A stretch of DNA of 64,000 bases from Roseomonas sp. (GCA_020249865.1 JADCEV010000025.1:44003-108002); one strand, 5' to 3'. Shown: positions 37,557 through 46,487, counted from the stretch's first letter. Program-made: numbers and translations. Notes: generated by a model not told the origin, from the sequence alone.

Positions 37557-38060
37557 ATGGATTGGACGCAAGAAGCGATTGAGAGGCTGCGCGCCTTCTG
37601 GGCCGAGGGTCTTTCGACCGCAGAAATCGGTCGCCGCATGGGGATTTCAAAGAATGCCGTGGTCGGCAAGGCGCATCGGCTGAACCTCTCTTCCCGGCCA
37701 AGCCCGATCCGGCGTGACCCGCAGGAAAGGCGCGTCACGCCAAGCCCGCGCCCGCCGCGCCAGGCCCCGGTGGCCCGGCCCATGCCGAGCGCGCCGGTGA
37801 TGCGCCCCCAGGCCCCGCCGCCGCAAGCCGCCCCCGTGGTGCTGGTCGCCCCGCCGCCGGCCGCCGTGCGCAACCCCGCGCCGCCCCGCCCGCGCCTTGG
37901 TGGGTCCCGCACCTGCTGCTGGCCGATTGGCGAACCCGGCACCCCGGAATTCCGCTTCTGTGAGGGCGATCCCCTGTCCGGCAAGCCCTATTGCGCCGAA
38001 CATGCCGCGCTTGCCTATGTGAAGCCGCGCGAAAAGGAACGCCGCGAAGACGCTGCCTGA
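37557..38060 (+). CDS. gcrA: cell-cycle transcriptional regulator GcrA
   Basis: A 167-residue GcrA, the alphaproteobacterial regulator that binds RNA polymerase with sigma-70 and acts at promoters carrying methylated GANTC. The N-terminal DNA-binding domain (DWTQEAIERLRAFWAEGLST then AEIGRRMGISKNAVVGKAHR) is intact; a Pro/Ala-rich linker (about 60-120) leads to the C-terminal cysteine-containing domain (CCWPIGEPG, FRFCEGDPL, YCAEHAALAY). ATG 37557 follows AAAGGGGG. GANTC sites at 37446-37450 and 37475-37479 lie upstream. Confidence 0.96.
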   Translation: MDWTQEAIERLRAFWAEGLSTAEIGRRMGISKNAVVGKAHRLNLSSRPSPIRRDPQERRVTPSPRPPRQAPVARPMPSAPVMRPQAPPPQAAPVVLVAPPPAAVRNPAPPRPRLGGSRTCCWPIGEPGTPEFRFCEGDPLSGKPYCAEHAALAYVKPREKERREDAA

Positions 38061-38082
38061 GGGCTTTCAACCCCTCCGCAAG

Positions 38083-38118
38083 ACGGGATGATTGCCGGGC
38101 AATCATCCCGTTTTTTTT
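38083..38118 (+). terminator. strong Rho-independent terminator after gcrA
   Basis: ACGGGATGATTGCC (38083 onward) pairs with GGCAATCATCCCGT, followed by eight T residues. A textbook intrinsic terminator closing gcrA. Confidence 0.95.
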
Positions 38119-38146
38119 ATGGCGCTAAACGGGTTACAGGGCAGCC

Positions 38147-39016
38147 ATGAATTCCGTCCTTGCCGGCGTCCTGTTGCAGCTTTTGGCGCTGGCGCTGTTT
38201 GTCGCCATGGATACGCTGCTGAAGCTGATGACCCTCAGCTTCGCCGTGCCGCAATTGATGTGGGCGCGGTTTCTGTTCAGCTTTATTGCCGTCACCATCG
38301 CCATGCGGCTGATCACGGGCAGCCTGCCCTGGCGGTCCCGCGCGCCGGGGCTGCAAACCTTTCGCAGCCTGTTGCTGGCCGCCTGCAATTTCCTTTTCTC
38401 CTCGGCGCTGGTCTATATCCCGCTCGCGGATGCGACCGCGGTTGGCTTTGCCTCCCCACTATTTACCCTGGCACTGGCAGCCCTTTGGCTTGGCGAAAAA
38501 ATCGGCCCCTGGCGCTGGTTCGGCATGGGGCTTGGCTTTGCCGGGGTGGTGATCCTGCTCCGCCCGCCCTTCCTATTCGCCGGGGAGCCCGCGCATTGGG
38601 CCATGCTGCTGCCGCTGGGCGCTGCCGCGCTTTTTGCCTTCTACCAGATCCTGACGCGCAAGCTGGCCGCGCTGGATGACCCGCGCACCACCATCCTGCA
38701 TACGTCTTTCGCGGCGACGCTGCTGACCTCGGCCTCGCTGCCCTTTGTCTGGGTCTGGCCGAGCGCGCTGGATTGGGTGGCGCTGGTGCTGCTTGGGCTG
38801 CTGGGCGGAGCCTCCCACGGGCTGTTGGTGCTGGCCTTTGCGCGCGCGCCGGCCAGCCTGCTCGCGCCGCTTTCCTATACGCAAATGATCTGGGCGGTGG
38901 TGGCTGGCGTGCTGGTGTTTGGCGATGCGCCGGATACCATCACCTGGGTTGGCATGGCGGTGATTGCGGTCAGTGGGGTGCTGGTGGCGGTGTCCGGCAA
39001 AGACAGGAAGTCTTGA
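38147..39016 (+). CDS. DMT-family (EamA) transporter
   Basis: A 289-residue drug/metabolite transporter with ten helices in two EamA repeats (about 5-135 and 150-285). The first repeat ends with WRWFGMGLGFAGVVILLRPP, the second with TWVGMAVIAVSGVLVA. These proteins usually export amino acids, nucleotide-like compounds or other metabolites. It stands alone, between the gcrA terminator and the methyltransferase. Substrate unknown. Confidence 0.9.
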   Translation: MNSVLAGVLLQLLALALFVAMDTLLKLMTLSFAVPQLMWARFLFSFIAVTIAMRLITGSLPWRSRAPGLQTFRSLLLAACNFLFSSALVYIPLADATAVGFASPLFTLALAALWLGEKIGPWRWFGMGLGFAGVVILLRPPFLFAGEPAHWAMLLPLGAAALFAFYQILTRKLAALDDPRTTILHTSFAATLLTSASLPFVWVWPSALDWVALVLLGLLGGASHGLLVLAFARAPASLLAPLSYTQMIWAVVAGVLVFGDAPDTITWVGMAVIAVSGVLVAVSGKDRKS

Positions 39017-39128
39017 CAGATTTAGTGTCAGATTTGGCCAGCAATCCCAAACCCTAGCAAAAAGATTGACGAGACCTTATTTGCGGTGTTCATGCCCTCG
39101 CATTCAGGCGCAGGGAATCAGGATTCCA

Positions 39129-39824
39129 ATGGCAAATATCGGTCTCGCCAAGGGCGCAGAAGAACGGGGTCACGCGCGCGAAGCGCTGGATGCCGATAGT
39201 GTGCGCGAAGCCTATCGCCGCTGGGCGGGTGTTTATGATCTGGTCTTTGGTGGCGTTTCCGCCTTTGGGCGGAGGCGCGCGGTGGAAGCCGTCAATCGCC
39301 TGGCGGGTCCGCGCGTTTTGGAAGTGGGTGTTGGCACCGGCCTTGCGTTGCCGCTCTATCGTCGCGATTTGCAGGTGGTCGGCATTGACCTGTCGCGGGA
39401 AATGCTCGCCAAGGCGCATGAACGCGTGGCGGAAGACAAGCTTTCCCATGTGCGCGGCCTGGTTGAAATGAACGCGGAAGAAATGGCTTTCGAAGACGCG
39501 TCCTTCGATATTGCCGTTGCCATGTTCACCGCGAGTGTGGTGCCCGATGCGCGCCGGCTTTATGCCGAGATGTCACGTGTCGTGCGCCCCGGTGGGCATC
39601 TGCTTTTCGTCAATCACTTCGCGGCGGAAGGTGGCCCGCGCTGGTGGGTGGAACGCGCCATGGCGCCGCTATCGCGTCGCCTCGGCTGGCACCCGGATTT
39701 CGCGCTGCGCGATTTGCTGAACCCGGAAGATGTGACCGTGGAAGCGATGGAGCCCTGCCAGCCGGCCGGCATCTTCACGCTGCTGAGCGTGCGCAATAAT
39801 GCGCGTCCGGTGCCTATTCGTTAA
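39129..39824 (+). CDS. pmtA: PmtA-like phospholipid N-methyltransferase
   Basis: A 231-residue class I SAM-dependent methyltransferase. Motif I is VLEVGVGTGLALPLY (about 65-79), followed by GIDLSREML. The N-terminal VREAYRRWAGVYDLVFGGV is typical of the Rhodobacter-type PmtA group, which makes phosphatidylcholine by methylating phosphatidylethanolamine three times. A role on another lipid or quinone is possible. The frame opens at 38964 inside the upstream gene; the ATG at 39129 begins the conserved part. Its TAA shares a GTTAAC palindrome with the stop of the small gene on the other strand. Confidence 0.8.
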   Translation: MANIGLAKGAEERGHAREALDADSVREAYRRWAGVYDLVFGGVSAFGRRRAVEAVNRLAGPRVLEVGVGTGLALPLYRRDLQVVGIDLSREMLAKAHERVAEDKLSHVRGLVEMNAEEMAFEDASFDIAVAMFTASVVPDARRLYAEMSRVVRPGGHLLFVNHFAAEGGPRWWVERAMAPLSRRLGWHPDFALRDLLNPEDVTVEAMEPCQPAGIFTLLSVRNNARPVPIR

Positions 39825-40009
39825 CAGGACGCGCGCCTGAGCGCTTCCCCTTCGCCTTGGTTCGCGGGAAGCGTCTTATAATTCCGCTTGATCTCCTCCA
39901 TTGCGGCGCCGCCCAGCTTGCGGGCGGCGCTGGCCATAGGTCCATGTGGTTCTGAGGTTGCGCAGGCCGCATGGGCGGCACCACGCGCATGCTTACGCAG
40001 CGTTGCCAT
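39821..40009 (-). CDS. small hypothetical protein, possible end of the tct transcript
   Basis: A 62-residue open frame starting ATG behind AAAGG, 18 bases after the tctA stop and on its strand, so it could be the last gene of that operon. The product is basic and alanine-rich, with an ending EEIKRNYKTLPANQGEGEALRR. I know no family. Its stop falls in the GTTAAC palindrome that also holds the pmtA stop. Coding status is uncertain. Confidence 0.4.
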   Translation of the reverse strand: MATLRKHARGAAHAACATSEPHGPMASAARKLGGAAMEEIKRNYKTLPANQGEGEALRRASC

Positions 40010-40027
40010 CAGGCCTTTGATCTATTC

Positions 40028-41515
40028 TCACTCGGTCTTGCGGGAAAACCGTTCGATCAGCATGCGCAAGCCGCCGGTGGAAGCCAGGATTGTCAGGATC
40101 AACGCCACAATCAGCATGAGGCTGAGCGGGCGCGTGAAAAGCGGTTCCAGGCTGCCATGGCTCGTGGAAAGTGCCCGCCTGAATTCGGCATCCGCCATCG
40201 GGCCCAGGATCATGCCCAGCACCAGGGGCGGCGTTGGGATGGCCAGGGCACGCATGCCCCATCCCAGAACACCAAAGGCAAACATCACCCAGACATCGAA
40301 AATGCGATTATTGACGGCAAAGCTGCCCACAATCGCGAGCAGGACCACTACCGGAAACAGCACCCAGGCCGGAACGCCCAGAATGCGGGGCGTCACCCGC
40401 GCCATCATCAGGCCGAAGACAACCAGGAACACCGCGGAGACCACCATGATGGTCGGGATGATGGTGAAATATTGCGGGCTTTCCAGGAAAAACATCGGCC
40501 CCGGCCGCAGCCCATGCAGCACCATGCCGCCCAGGATCACCGCGGTCACTGCATCGCCCGGAATGCCAAGCGTCAGCATGGGGATATAGGTGCCGCCAAC
40601 GGCGGCGTTATTCGCTGTTTCGGCAGAAACCACGCCCTCTGGCGTGCCCTTGCCATATTGGTCCTTTTCCTTGGACATTTGCTTGTTGCTGCCATAGCTG
40701 ACCCAGGCAGCGATATCCGCGCCAACGCCAGGCAGCGCACCGATGATCACGCCAATCACATTGGCTCTCAGGATCGCCATGCGGTAGCGCCAGTAATCGG
40801 CAACCTTTGTTGAGACACGCCCAACCTTATCCGCCAAGGGCTGGCCTGCGCGCACGGAAAGCGCGTGCAATACCTCAGCCAGGCCAAACAGGCCGATCAT
40901 GGCGGGAATAAAGGAAAAGCCCGCCGCCAGATCGGTGTAGCCATAGGTGAAGCGCTGATAGCCCCACACACTATCCATGCCGACCAGCGCGATCATGACA
41001 CCCAGAAAGGCGCCGATCAGGCCAAGCGCCATGGAACGCCCGCAAAGCGCGGCGCTGATCGCCATGCCCAGAACCGCCAGAAGGAAATACTCCCAGGCCG
41101 AAAACTTCAGCGCGAATTCCGCGATCATCGGCGCGACCGCGAAAAGCACCAAGGCGCCAAACACCGTGCCAATGCCGGAAGCGATGGTCGAAAAGCCAAT
41201 TGCCTGCCCCGCACGACCCGTCTTGCACATCATATGGCCTTCCAGCGCGGTCGCCGCCGCTGCCGGGCTACCTGGCACATTGATGAGAATGGCCGATTGG
41301 GAGCCGCCATAAATGCCACCAACAAAAACGCATGTCAGAACAATCAGCGCATCAAGCGGCGGCATGCCGAAGGTCAGGCCCACCAGCAGGCCGACACTCA
41401 TGGTCACCGTAATGCCCGGCAGAAGGCCAACAACAATGCCCCCAAGCGTGGAGATGGCCATAAGGGCGATGTAGTAAGGCGTGAAAAGCCCCGCCGCGTA
41501 ATCAAGGATTGTCAT
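40028..41515 (-). CDS. tctA: tripartite tricarboxylate transporter large permease TctA
   Basis: A 495-residue, roughly twelve-helix permease of the TTT family, which uses an ion gradient to take up tricarboxylates or other carboxylates delivered by a periplasmic Bug receptor. The family segments LPGITVTMSVGLLVGLTFG, FVGGIYGGSQSAILINVPG and GALPGVGADIAAWVSYG are intact. It follows tctB by 13 bases in the order tctC-tctB-tctA. Confidence 0.96.
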   Translation of the reverse strand: MTILDYAAGLFTPYYIALMAISTLGGIVVGLLPGITVTMSVGLLVGLTFGMPPLDALIVLTCVFVGGIYGGSQSAILINVPGSPAAAATALEGHMMCKTGRAGQAIGFSTIASGIGTVFGALVLFAVAPMIAEFALKFSAWEYFLLAVLGMAISAALCGRSMALGLIGAFLGVMIALVGMDSVWGYQRFTYGYTDLAAGFSFIPAMIGLFGLAEVLHALSVRAGQPLADKVGRVSTKVADYWRYRMAILRANVIGVIIGALPGVGADIAAWVSYGSNKQMSKEKDQYGKGTPEGVVSAETANNAAVGGTYIPMLTLGIPGDAVTAVILGGMVLHGLRPGPMFFLESPQYFTIIPTIMVVSAVFLVVFGLMMARVTPRILGVPAWVLFPVVVLLAIVGSFAVNNRIFDVWVMFAFGVLGWGMRALAIPTPPLVLGMILGPMADAEFRRALSTSHGSLEPLFTRPLSLMLIVALILTILASTGGLRMLIERFSRKTE

Positions 41516-41528
41516 GCTTGGAACACCC

Positions 41529-41996
41529 TTATGGCAGGGGGGTGAGGAAGATCTGCGTAAAGACCCAATGCATCACAAAGGGCAGGATCAGCGCCGCGCC
41601 GAGGATGACGGCGCCTTCCGGCAGCTTCGGCCGCCGGCCAAGCCCAGCCAACATCAGGCCGGCCGTTGCGAACATGCCAGCGATGATGAAGCCCGCCGGG
41701 CGCATCAGCGCCACCGCACCTGCCGTGATCAGGGTGCAGATGATGACCTTGGTGACGGAACCGATTTCTTCCTCGGGCGCTTCGGGGCGAATGGGGCGCC
41801 AGCCGAGCACTTCCGGAATGCGGCGGATCAGCACGGTCAGGGCAAGCAGGCCAATCGCCGCCGCCGTGATCATGGGAAACAGGCCCGGCGCGGTCAGCCT
41901 CTGGCCACCGAAAATCGGCATGTTCCAGCTTTCGCGGAACGCCGCGACGGCGATGACCAGCATCACCGTCGCCACCGCGATATCGCGCCAGGGCAC
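41529..41996 (-). CDS. tctB: tripartite tricarboxylate transporter small permease TctB
   Basis: A 155-residue four-helix membrane protein of the TctB family (DIAVATVMLVIAVAAFRESW near the start, LFPMITAAAIGLLALTVLI in the second helix). It is poorly conserved in general, and its identification rests on size, helices and its position between tctC and tctA. Confidence 0.92.
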   Translation of the reverse strand: MPWRDIAVATVMLVIAVAAFRESWNMPIFGGQRLTAPGLFPMITAAAIGLLALTVLIRRIPEVLGWRPIRPEAPEEEIGSVTKVIICTLITAGAVALMRPAGFIIAGMFATAGLMLAGLGRRPKLPEGAVILGAALILPFVMHWVFTQIFLTPLP

Positions 41997-42000
41997 GCTA

Positions 42001-43026
42001 TCAGCTCGTCAAGCGTTCAAGATTGACGCTGGCCGGATCACGCTGAGAACGCCCATTATCATGCAGCAGCCAGGAAATGCGGCGGGTTTCGCGTTCCACA
42101 TGCGCATTGGCTTCATCGCGCAGCATGCGGCCCGCAATGGTGCCGGTATCTTCCAGGAACCGCTGTGCCGCCGCATCGCTCGCCGCCCTTTGATAGGCTT
42201 GCGTGATGCGCTCAATGATCGGCTGCGGCGTGCCGCGCTTGACCGCGGGGCCGAACCAACCGCCAAGCGGCAACATATCATCCATGGAACGAAGCTCGGG
42301 CGAGACACCGGGGATTTCGCCAAAGCCCGCCAGGGTGGTGGGCTGGGTGGCCCAATGGAAGACAGGGCGAATGCGCCGGCCAATGATCAATTCGCGCCCC
42401 GTCGCGGCATCGGTGGTTACAATGCCAACATCGCCGCGCAGCAGCCCGGTTTGCGCCGGGGCATGGCCGGGGAAGGAGACCTCATTGTAGCGAACCTTCT
42501 CCCGCGCGGTGAAGGCGGTCATGGCGACAAAGCCCATGGTGCCCGGGCCTGACGTGCCGATGGAAAGCCGCCCATCCTGTGCGCGCAATTCGCGCACGAA
42601 ATCGCTGGCGTTGCGGATATTGCTGTCGGGCCGGACGCAAAGATAGGTGGTCGCAATGACAAAGACGCCAATCATGTCAAAATCGCGCCAGGTCAGGTTG
42701 GACTGGCCCATGGCGGGATAGGTGCGGATCGCATCCGTCTGCAGCAGGATGGTATTGCCATCCGCGGGCTGGTCCATGACATGCTGCTTGCCGACCGCAC
42801 CTGAGGCGCCGGTGATGTTCACAACCCCGATCGGCACGCCGAGTTCCCGCTGCATCAGCGGCTGCAGGGCGCGCGCTGTGCGGTCCGTCAGGCCGCCTGC
42901 GGCAAAGGGGACGACAATAGTGATGGGCCCGCGCGGCCAGCCGGCCTGAGCCTTGGAAAGGCTGGGGGCGGCGAGAAGCCCGGCGCCGGCAGCGGCGGAA
43001 CCGAGCAAAAGGTGACGTCTTTTCAT
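42001..43026 (-). CDS. tctC: Bug-family periplasmic receptor TctC
   Basis: A 341-residue tripartite tricarboxylate transporter receptor. The signal (MKRRHLLLGSAAAGAGLLA) carries a twin-arginine-like motif. The mature Bug fold begins WPRGPITIVVPFAAGGLTD, with the first ligand loop in PFAAGGLTD and the second domain signature near residue 150 (SIGTSGPGTMGFVAM). It is the only one of the three Bug proteins here that has its own permease genes. The ligand cannot be deduced. Confidence 0.94.
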   Translation of the reverse strand: MKRRHLLLGSAAAGAGLLAAPSLSKAQAGWPRGPITIVVPFAAGGLTDRTARALQPLMQRELGVPIGVVNITGASGAVGKQHVMDQPADGNTILLQTDAIRTYPAMGQSNLTWRDFDMIGVFVIATTYLCVRPDSNIRNASDFVRELRAQDGRLSIGTSGPGTMGFVAMTAFTAREKVRYNEVSFPGHAPAQTGLLRGDVGIVTTDAATGRELIIGRRIRPVFHWATQPTTLAGFGEIPGVSPELRSMDDMLPLGGWFGPAVKRGTPQPIIERITQAYQRAASDAAAQRFLEDTGTIAGRMLRDEANAHVERETRRISWLLHDNGRSQRDPASVNLERLTS

Positions 43027-43080
43027 GATGATGAGCTCCCTTCCGGCGCCGATCTGGGCCGGCGCTCTCCGTTGTCATAG

Positions 43081-43116
43081 TTAAATGGCCAAAAAATTAC
43101 AATACGGCCATCTTAA
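43081..43116. promoter_or_regulatory. AT-rich dyad upstream of tctC
   Basis: TTAAATGGCC (43081-43090) and GGCCATCTTAA (43106-43116) are near-perfect inverted copies separated by an A/T-rich spacer. This lies in the 237-base gap between tctC and the divergent DUF533 gene, just upstream of the tctC start, and could be an operator for either. No regulator gene is adjacent. The rest of the gap holds no gene I can support. Confidence 0.45.
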
Positions 43117-43263
43117 TGCTCGGGAAATTTCCTGCCGCTGCGCCTGCCGGCAGCCTTGTGCCTCGCGGGTGGTACTGGCCCCAGGCGCCGCCGGGCCTGG
43201 CAGATGCGCTTTTTTGCGCGGCTGGTCTTGTACTGGCCTCGGCCGGCGCCGACCTAAATTGAC

Positions 43264-44013
43264 ATGATCAATGCCCAATCCCTCCTCGACCGCTTTCTCG
43301 GCCAGGGCATGACCGCCCAGCCACCCTCAAGCCAACCCCAGGCCGGCGCGCCGGCGGGCCAGATGGATCTGGCCGGGGCAGCGCGCCAGGCGCTCGGCGG
43401 TGCCGGCGGCCTGGGTGGCCTTGCCGCGTCAGGCGTGGCGGGCGGGCTGCTCGGCTTGCTCGTCGGCGGCAAGAAAAAGAGCATGGGCGGGCTTGGCGGC
43501 GTGCTGAGCCATGGAGGTGCGGCCATGATTGGCGCGCTGGCGAGCCAGGCTTTTCAGGGCTGGCAAAAGGGGCAAGCCCCGGCGCAGACGCCAGTCGCTC
43601 AACCGCCGCAAGCCGCGCGGGTGGAACAGCGCTATCTGCCGGCAGCGGCCCCTGCGGCGAATGGCCAGCCCTTCGAACTCGCTTTGGTGCGCGCCATGAT
43701 CGGCGCGGCCAAGGCCGATGGCCATATTGATGCCGAGGAGCAGGACCGCATTTTCGCCCGCGTGAATGAGGCTGGGCTTGACCCCGAAAGCAAGGCCTTT
43801 GTGTTTGACGCGCTCGCTGCCCCGGTGAATGTTTCAGACATCGCTGCCCTGGCGACAACACCCGAACAGGCGGCCGAAATTTACCTGGTATCGCGGCTGG
43901 CGATTGACCCGGACCGGCCGGCTGAGCTGGCCTATCTGCAAGCCCTTGCTCATCGGCTGAAACTGCCAGATGATTTGGTGGCGCATTTGAACCGGCAGAT
44001 TGAGATCAGCTGA
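43264..44013 (+). CDS. DUF533/TerB-like protein
   Basis: A 249-residue protein of the DUF533 (YebE) family. The N-terminal SLLDRFLGQ is followed by a Gly/Ala/Pro-rich stretch with a GLLGLLVGGKKK segment that may be a membrane-associated helix, a Pro/Gln linker, and a C-terminal TerB-like helical domain (about 135-249: RAMIGAAKADGHIDAEEQDRIF). Acidic residues in the AKADGHID motif resemble the metal-binding part of TerB. Members are envelope-associated, with unknown function. Confidence 0.85.
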   Translation: MINAQSLLDRFLGQGMTAQPPSSQPQAGAPAGQMDLAGAARQALGGAGGLGGLAASGVAGGLLGLLVGGKKKSMGGLGGVLSHGGAAMIGALASQAFQGWQKGQAPAQTPVAQPPQAARVEQRYLPAAAPAANGQPFELALVRAMIGAAKADGHIDAEEQDRIFARVNEAGLDPESKAFVFDALAAPVNVSDIAALATTPEQAAEIYLVSRLAIDPDRPAELAYLQALAHRLKLPDDLVAHLNRQIEIS

Positions 44014-44055
44014 TCCTATCTGGGTCGCGGCGCTGCGGTGTGGTGGTGGCAAGGA

Positions 44056-44078
44056 CCGCCCAGCGTGAAGCTGGGCGG
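44056..44078. other. perfect hairpin between convergent genes
   Basis: CCGCCCAGC (44056-44064), loop GTGAA, GCTGGGCGG (44070-44078). A 9-bp perfect stem between the ends of the DUF533 gene and the secreted-protein gene. It lacks a U tract on either side, so termination is only possible. Confidence 0.45.
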
Positions 44079-44091
44079 GTAGCAGGCGGCC

Positions 44092-44568
44092 TCAGCGCCG
44101 CGGCGCGGCCCCGGCGCCACAATCCGGCGCATTGAGCGGCTGAATGATGTTCTGATTGACAGAGAATTTGGCCAATTGCCCAGGCGGCAGCGCCCTGATC
44201 TGCCGCAAGATCACCTCCGCATCGCGGCAGAAATAGGACCCGGCGCGTGATGCATCCATGGCATGATCCTGGGAAATATTGGTGTAGTATTGATCGAAGC
44301 GGGTCTGGCCCGCCCCGCCATAGGCGCGGCGGAAATAGCCTTGAATCACATTGGCCGCCGCCGAGAGTTCGCCTCTATGTGGTTGAAAAGCATCAATCAT
44401 CCGCGCGCGATCGACTTTGCACTGCATCCCAATCACCCGCAGGTAACTGTTCATGGCCCAGGTATCGGCCGCCTGTCGTTCCTCAGGCCGCAGGCAGGTA
44501 TTCGCCAAAACAGGCCCGGCCACCAGAACCGGCGCCATCGCCGCTAACAGCAAGCGCTTCAAACCCAT
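44092..44568 (-). CDS. secreted four-cysteine protein of unknown function
   Basis: A 158-residue protein with a signal peptide (about 1-22, cleaved after VLA). The mature part is mainly helical and has cysteines at 25, 50, 114 and 150, which could form two disulfides, plus a tyrosine/aspartate-rich FDQYYTNISQDHAMD segment. I do not recognise a named domain. The ATG at 44568 fits the signal; the upstream frame is charged. It is downstream of coq9 on the same strand with a 104-base gap. Confidence 0.75.
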   Translation of the reverse strand: MGLKRLLLAAMAPVLVAGPVLANTCLRPEERQAADTWAMNSYLRVIGMQCKVDRARMIDAFQPHRGELSAAANVIQGYFRRAYGGAGQTRFDQYYTNISQDHAMDASRAGSYFCRDAEVILRQIRALPPGQLAKFSVNQNIIQPLNAPDCGAGAAPRR

Positions 44569-44672
44569 GGGTTTCTTCCTCTCATCGTCAAAGGGCGGCG
44601 AATCGGCCACCGCAAATGACCCCTGCGGCGCATATAGGGGTTCGCCTGCAGGAAGGAAACCAAAAGGCGCGT

Positions 44673-45275
44673 TCAGGCAGCGCGGGGCTTGAAGCGCGCC
44701 AGGCCCTTTTGGAAACAGGCATGGTCGGCCAGCCGCCGGTCGAGGAATTCCAGCGCCGATTCAAGCCCATCGCCGCGCCCACTCAGCCAATAGGCCAGCG
44801 TGGAGCTGTAGATGGCAGCGAGCGTCGCGCGGCGCGTATACCAGGAAAAATCAGCGGATTTATCGCCCGCCGCATACCAGATGGCGCTCACGCTGCGGGC
44901 CAGGCTGCGCGCGGCAATCGGCGCATTCCAGGGCAAAGCGAGTAGGGAAAGCGCGGCACGCAGCGCATCACGGTGCGGCTCCGCCGCTTCCAGCCGTGCC
45001 TTGATCAGGAAGCGCACGCGTTCATGGGTGCGCATGCTGGCCATATCGGCGGCGAGGCCAGCTTCTTCCATGCGCCGATCGGCCAGTTCGATCCAGGCTT
45101 CAATCGCCGAAATGGCGCCGCGCGGGAACATCCATTCGGCGTCTTCCGGCGCCATGCCGGCATCCTTCAGCCCTTCGGCAATGGCGCTGCCCTGCCAGCC
45201 ATAAAGCGGCACCAGCGGCAGAATGGCATCCAGGGCGGCATCCCGCGCGTCACGATCCGGGCCGGCATCCATCAT
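44673..45275 (-). CDS. coq9: COQ9-family ubiquinone biosynthesis protein
   Basis: A 200-residue COQ9 protein, a lipid-binding accessory of ubiquinone synthesis related to the TetR fold. The family signature DKSADFSWYTRRATLAAIYSS (shown in part) is at about residues 133-153, just before YWLSGRGDG. In alphaproteobacteria and mitochondria COQ9 presents quinone precursors to hydroxylases such as COQ7. Its start overlaps the def stop by four bases. Confidence 0.93.
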   Translation of the reverse strand: MMDAGPDRDARDAALDAILPLVPLYGWQGSAIAEGLKDAGMAPEDAEWMFPRGAISAIEAWIELADRRMEEAGLAADMASMRTHERVRFLIKARLEAAEPHRDALRAALSLLALPWNAPIAARSLARSVSAIWYAAGDKSADFSWYTRRATLAAIYSSTLAYWLSGRGDGLESALEFLDRRLADHACFQKGLARFKPRAA

Positions 45276-45799
45276 GGCTTTTGTCTTTCATTTTCAACGG
45301 GTTTCGGCGGGTTGAATCGGGCCAATTCCTCAACAAACCCAAGGCGGGACAGATCCGTCATCCGCATAGGGTATAGAATACCTTCAAGATGGTCATGTTC
45401 ATGCTGCATGACCCGCGCCGCCATGCCGGCGGCCTCGCCTTCAATCCAGGTGCCGGCGATATCCTGGCCGCGAAAGGCGATTCGGGCCGGGCGCTGCACC
45501 GCGCCGCGCAGGCCGGGGATGGAAAGGCAGCCTTCCCAGGCTTCCTCGATCTCGTCCCCAATCGGCTGGATTTCCGGATTGAACAGGGCGGAATGCCCGC
45601 CCGCTGCGGTGCGCCAGATGAAAAGCCTAAGGGAGACATGGACTTGCGGGGCGGCAAGCCCAAGCCCGCCAATATCTTCCAGTGTTTCCACCATATCGGT
45701 GACCAGGCGGCGCATCTCGGGCGCCGTCGGGTCCGCCACCGCTTCGGCCCGTTGCAGCAGCACGGGATGGCCCAGCCGGGCGATTTTCAGAATGGCCAT
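45272..45799 (-). CDS. def: peptide deformylase
   Basis: A 175-residue metalloenzyme removing the formyl group from new proteins. Motif I GLGLAAPQ, motif II EGCLSIP (metal cysteine) and motif III QHEHDHLEG (metal histidines and catalytic glutamate) are all present. The def-coq9 pair is translationally coupled. An AT-rich TATATA element about 35 bases upstream may be part of its promoter, shared back-to-back with the rpsU region. Confidence 0.96.
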   Translation of the reverse strand: MAILKIARLGHPVLLQRAEAVADPTAPEMRRLVTDMVETLEDIGGLGLAAPQVHVSLRLFIWRTAAGGHSALFNPEIQPIGDEIEEAWEGCLSIPGLRGAVQRPARIAFRGQDIAGTWIEGEAAGMAARVMQHEHDHLEGILYPMRMTDLSRLGFVEELARFNPPKPVENERQKP

Positions 45800-45976
45800 G
45801 ATATTCCCGCACCAAAAAAGGGAGGTTTTTATATAATTGCCCTGAAAAAGGCTTGAAAGGGGCTTCCGGCGCGGCGAATCACTGTGCTAAGAACCCGTTC
45901 TCTGTGGACGGGCACCGGGCAACCGGCTGCGCGTCTTTTGCTTTGAACCAGCGATCCATGAAGGGGGTTGTGCCGC

Positions 45977-46180
45977 GTGCAAGTCGTCGTTCGTGACAAT
46001 AATGTTGATCAGGCGCTGAAGGCGCTCAAGAAGAAATTGCAGCGTGAAGGGGTCTTCCGTGAAATGAAGATCCGTCGCCACTACGAAAAGCCGTCTGAGC
46101 GCCGCGCCCGTGAGGCTGCGGAAGCTGTCCGTCGCGCCCGCAAGGTTGAGCGCAAGCGGATCGAGCGCGAAGGCTTCTGA
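45977..46180 (+). CDS. rpsU: 30S ribosomal protein S21
   Basis: A 67-residue basic protein, [20 protein letters not shown] at the start and an arginine-rich C-terminus. The start is a GTG at 45977, nine bases after AAGGGGG; a TTG at 45968 is in frame but would lie inside the ribosome-binding site. S21 sits near the anti-Shine-Dalgarno end of 16S rRNA. Confidence 0.95.
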   Translation: MQVVVRDNNVDQALKALKKKLQREGVFREMKIRRHYEKPSERRAREAAEAVRRARKVERKRIEREGF

Positions 46181-46249
46181 TTACCCCAAACCGGGTTTGA
46201 GATCGGCAATCCGCGGCACGGTGCAACCCGTGGACCGCGGTTTTGCATT

Positions 46250-46459
46250 TCAGGGTTTGAGGCGCGCCGCCAGCTTGCGGGCCAAAAGATAGCCAAGCCC
46301 GCCGCCCAAGGGCGCGGCCGGCAAGGCAAGCAGCCAGCCCGCATGGGACCCGGCCACGACCAGGGCCAAGCCCGCGTAAAGCGTGAGTCCGCCCACCAGG
46401 CTGCCCACCACCCCGGCCGTCAGGCCAAACACCAGAATTTCTTCGCGCGAAATACTCAT
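46250..46459 (-). CDS. small membrane protein, two helices
   Basis: A 69-residue protein, MSISREEILVFGLTAGVVGS then two hydrophobic helices joined by a short glycine-rich turn, with a basic tail (RKLAARLKP). The longer upstream open frame to 46687 is antisense to the rpsD leader and is not used. No family recognised; coding status is reasonable because the hydrophobic pattern and charges obey the positive-inside rule. Confidence 0.55.
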   Translation of the reverse strand: MSISREEILVFGLTAGVVGSLVGGLTLYAGLALVVAGSHAGWLLALPAAPLGGGLGYLLARKLAARLKP

Positions 46460-46487
46460 GGTCCGGGGATGGGGCTGGGCGCGCGGT

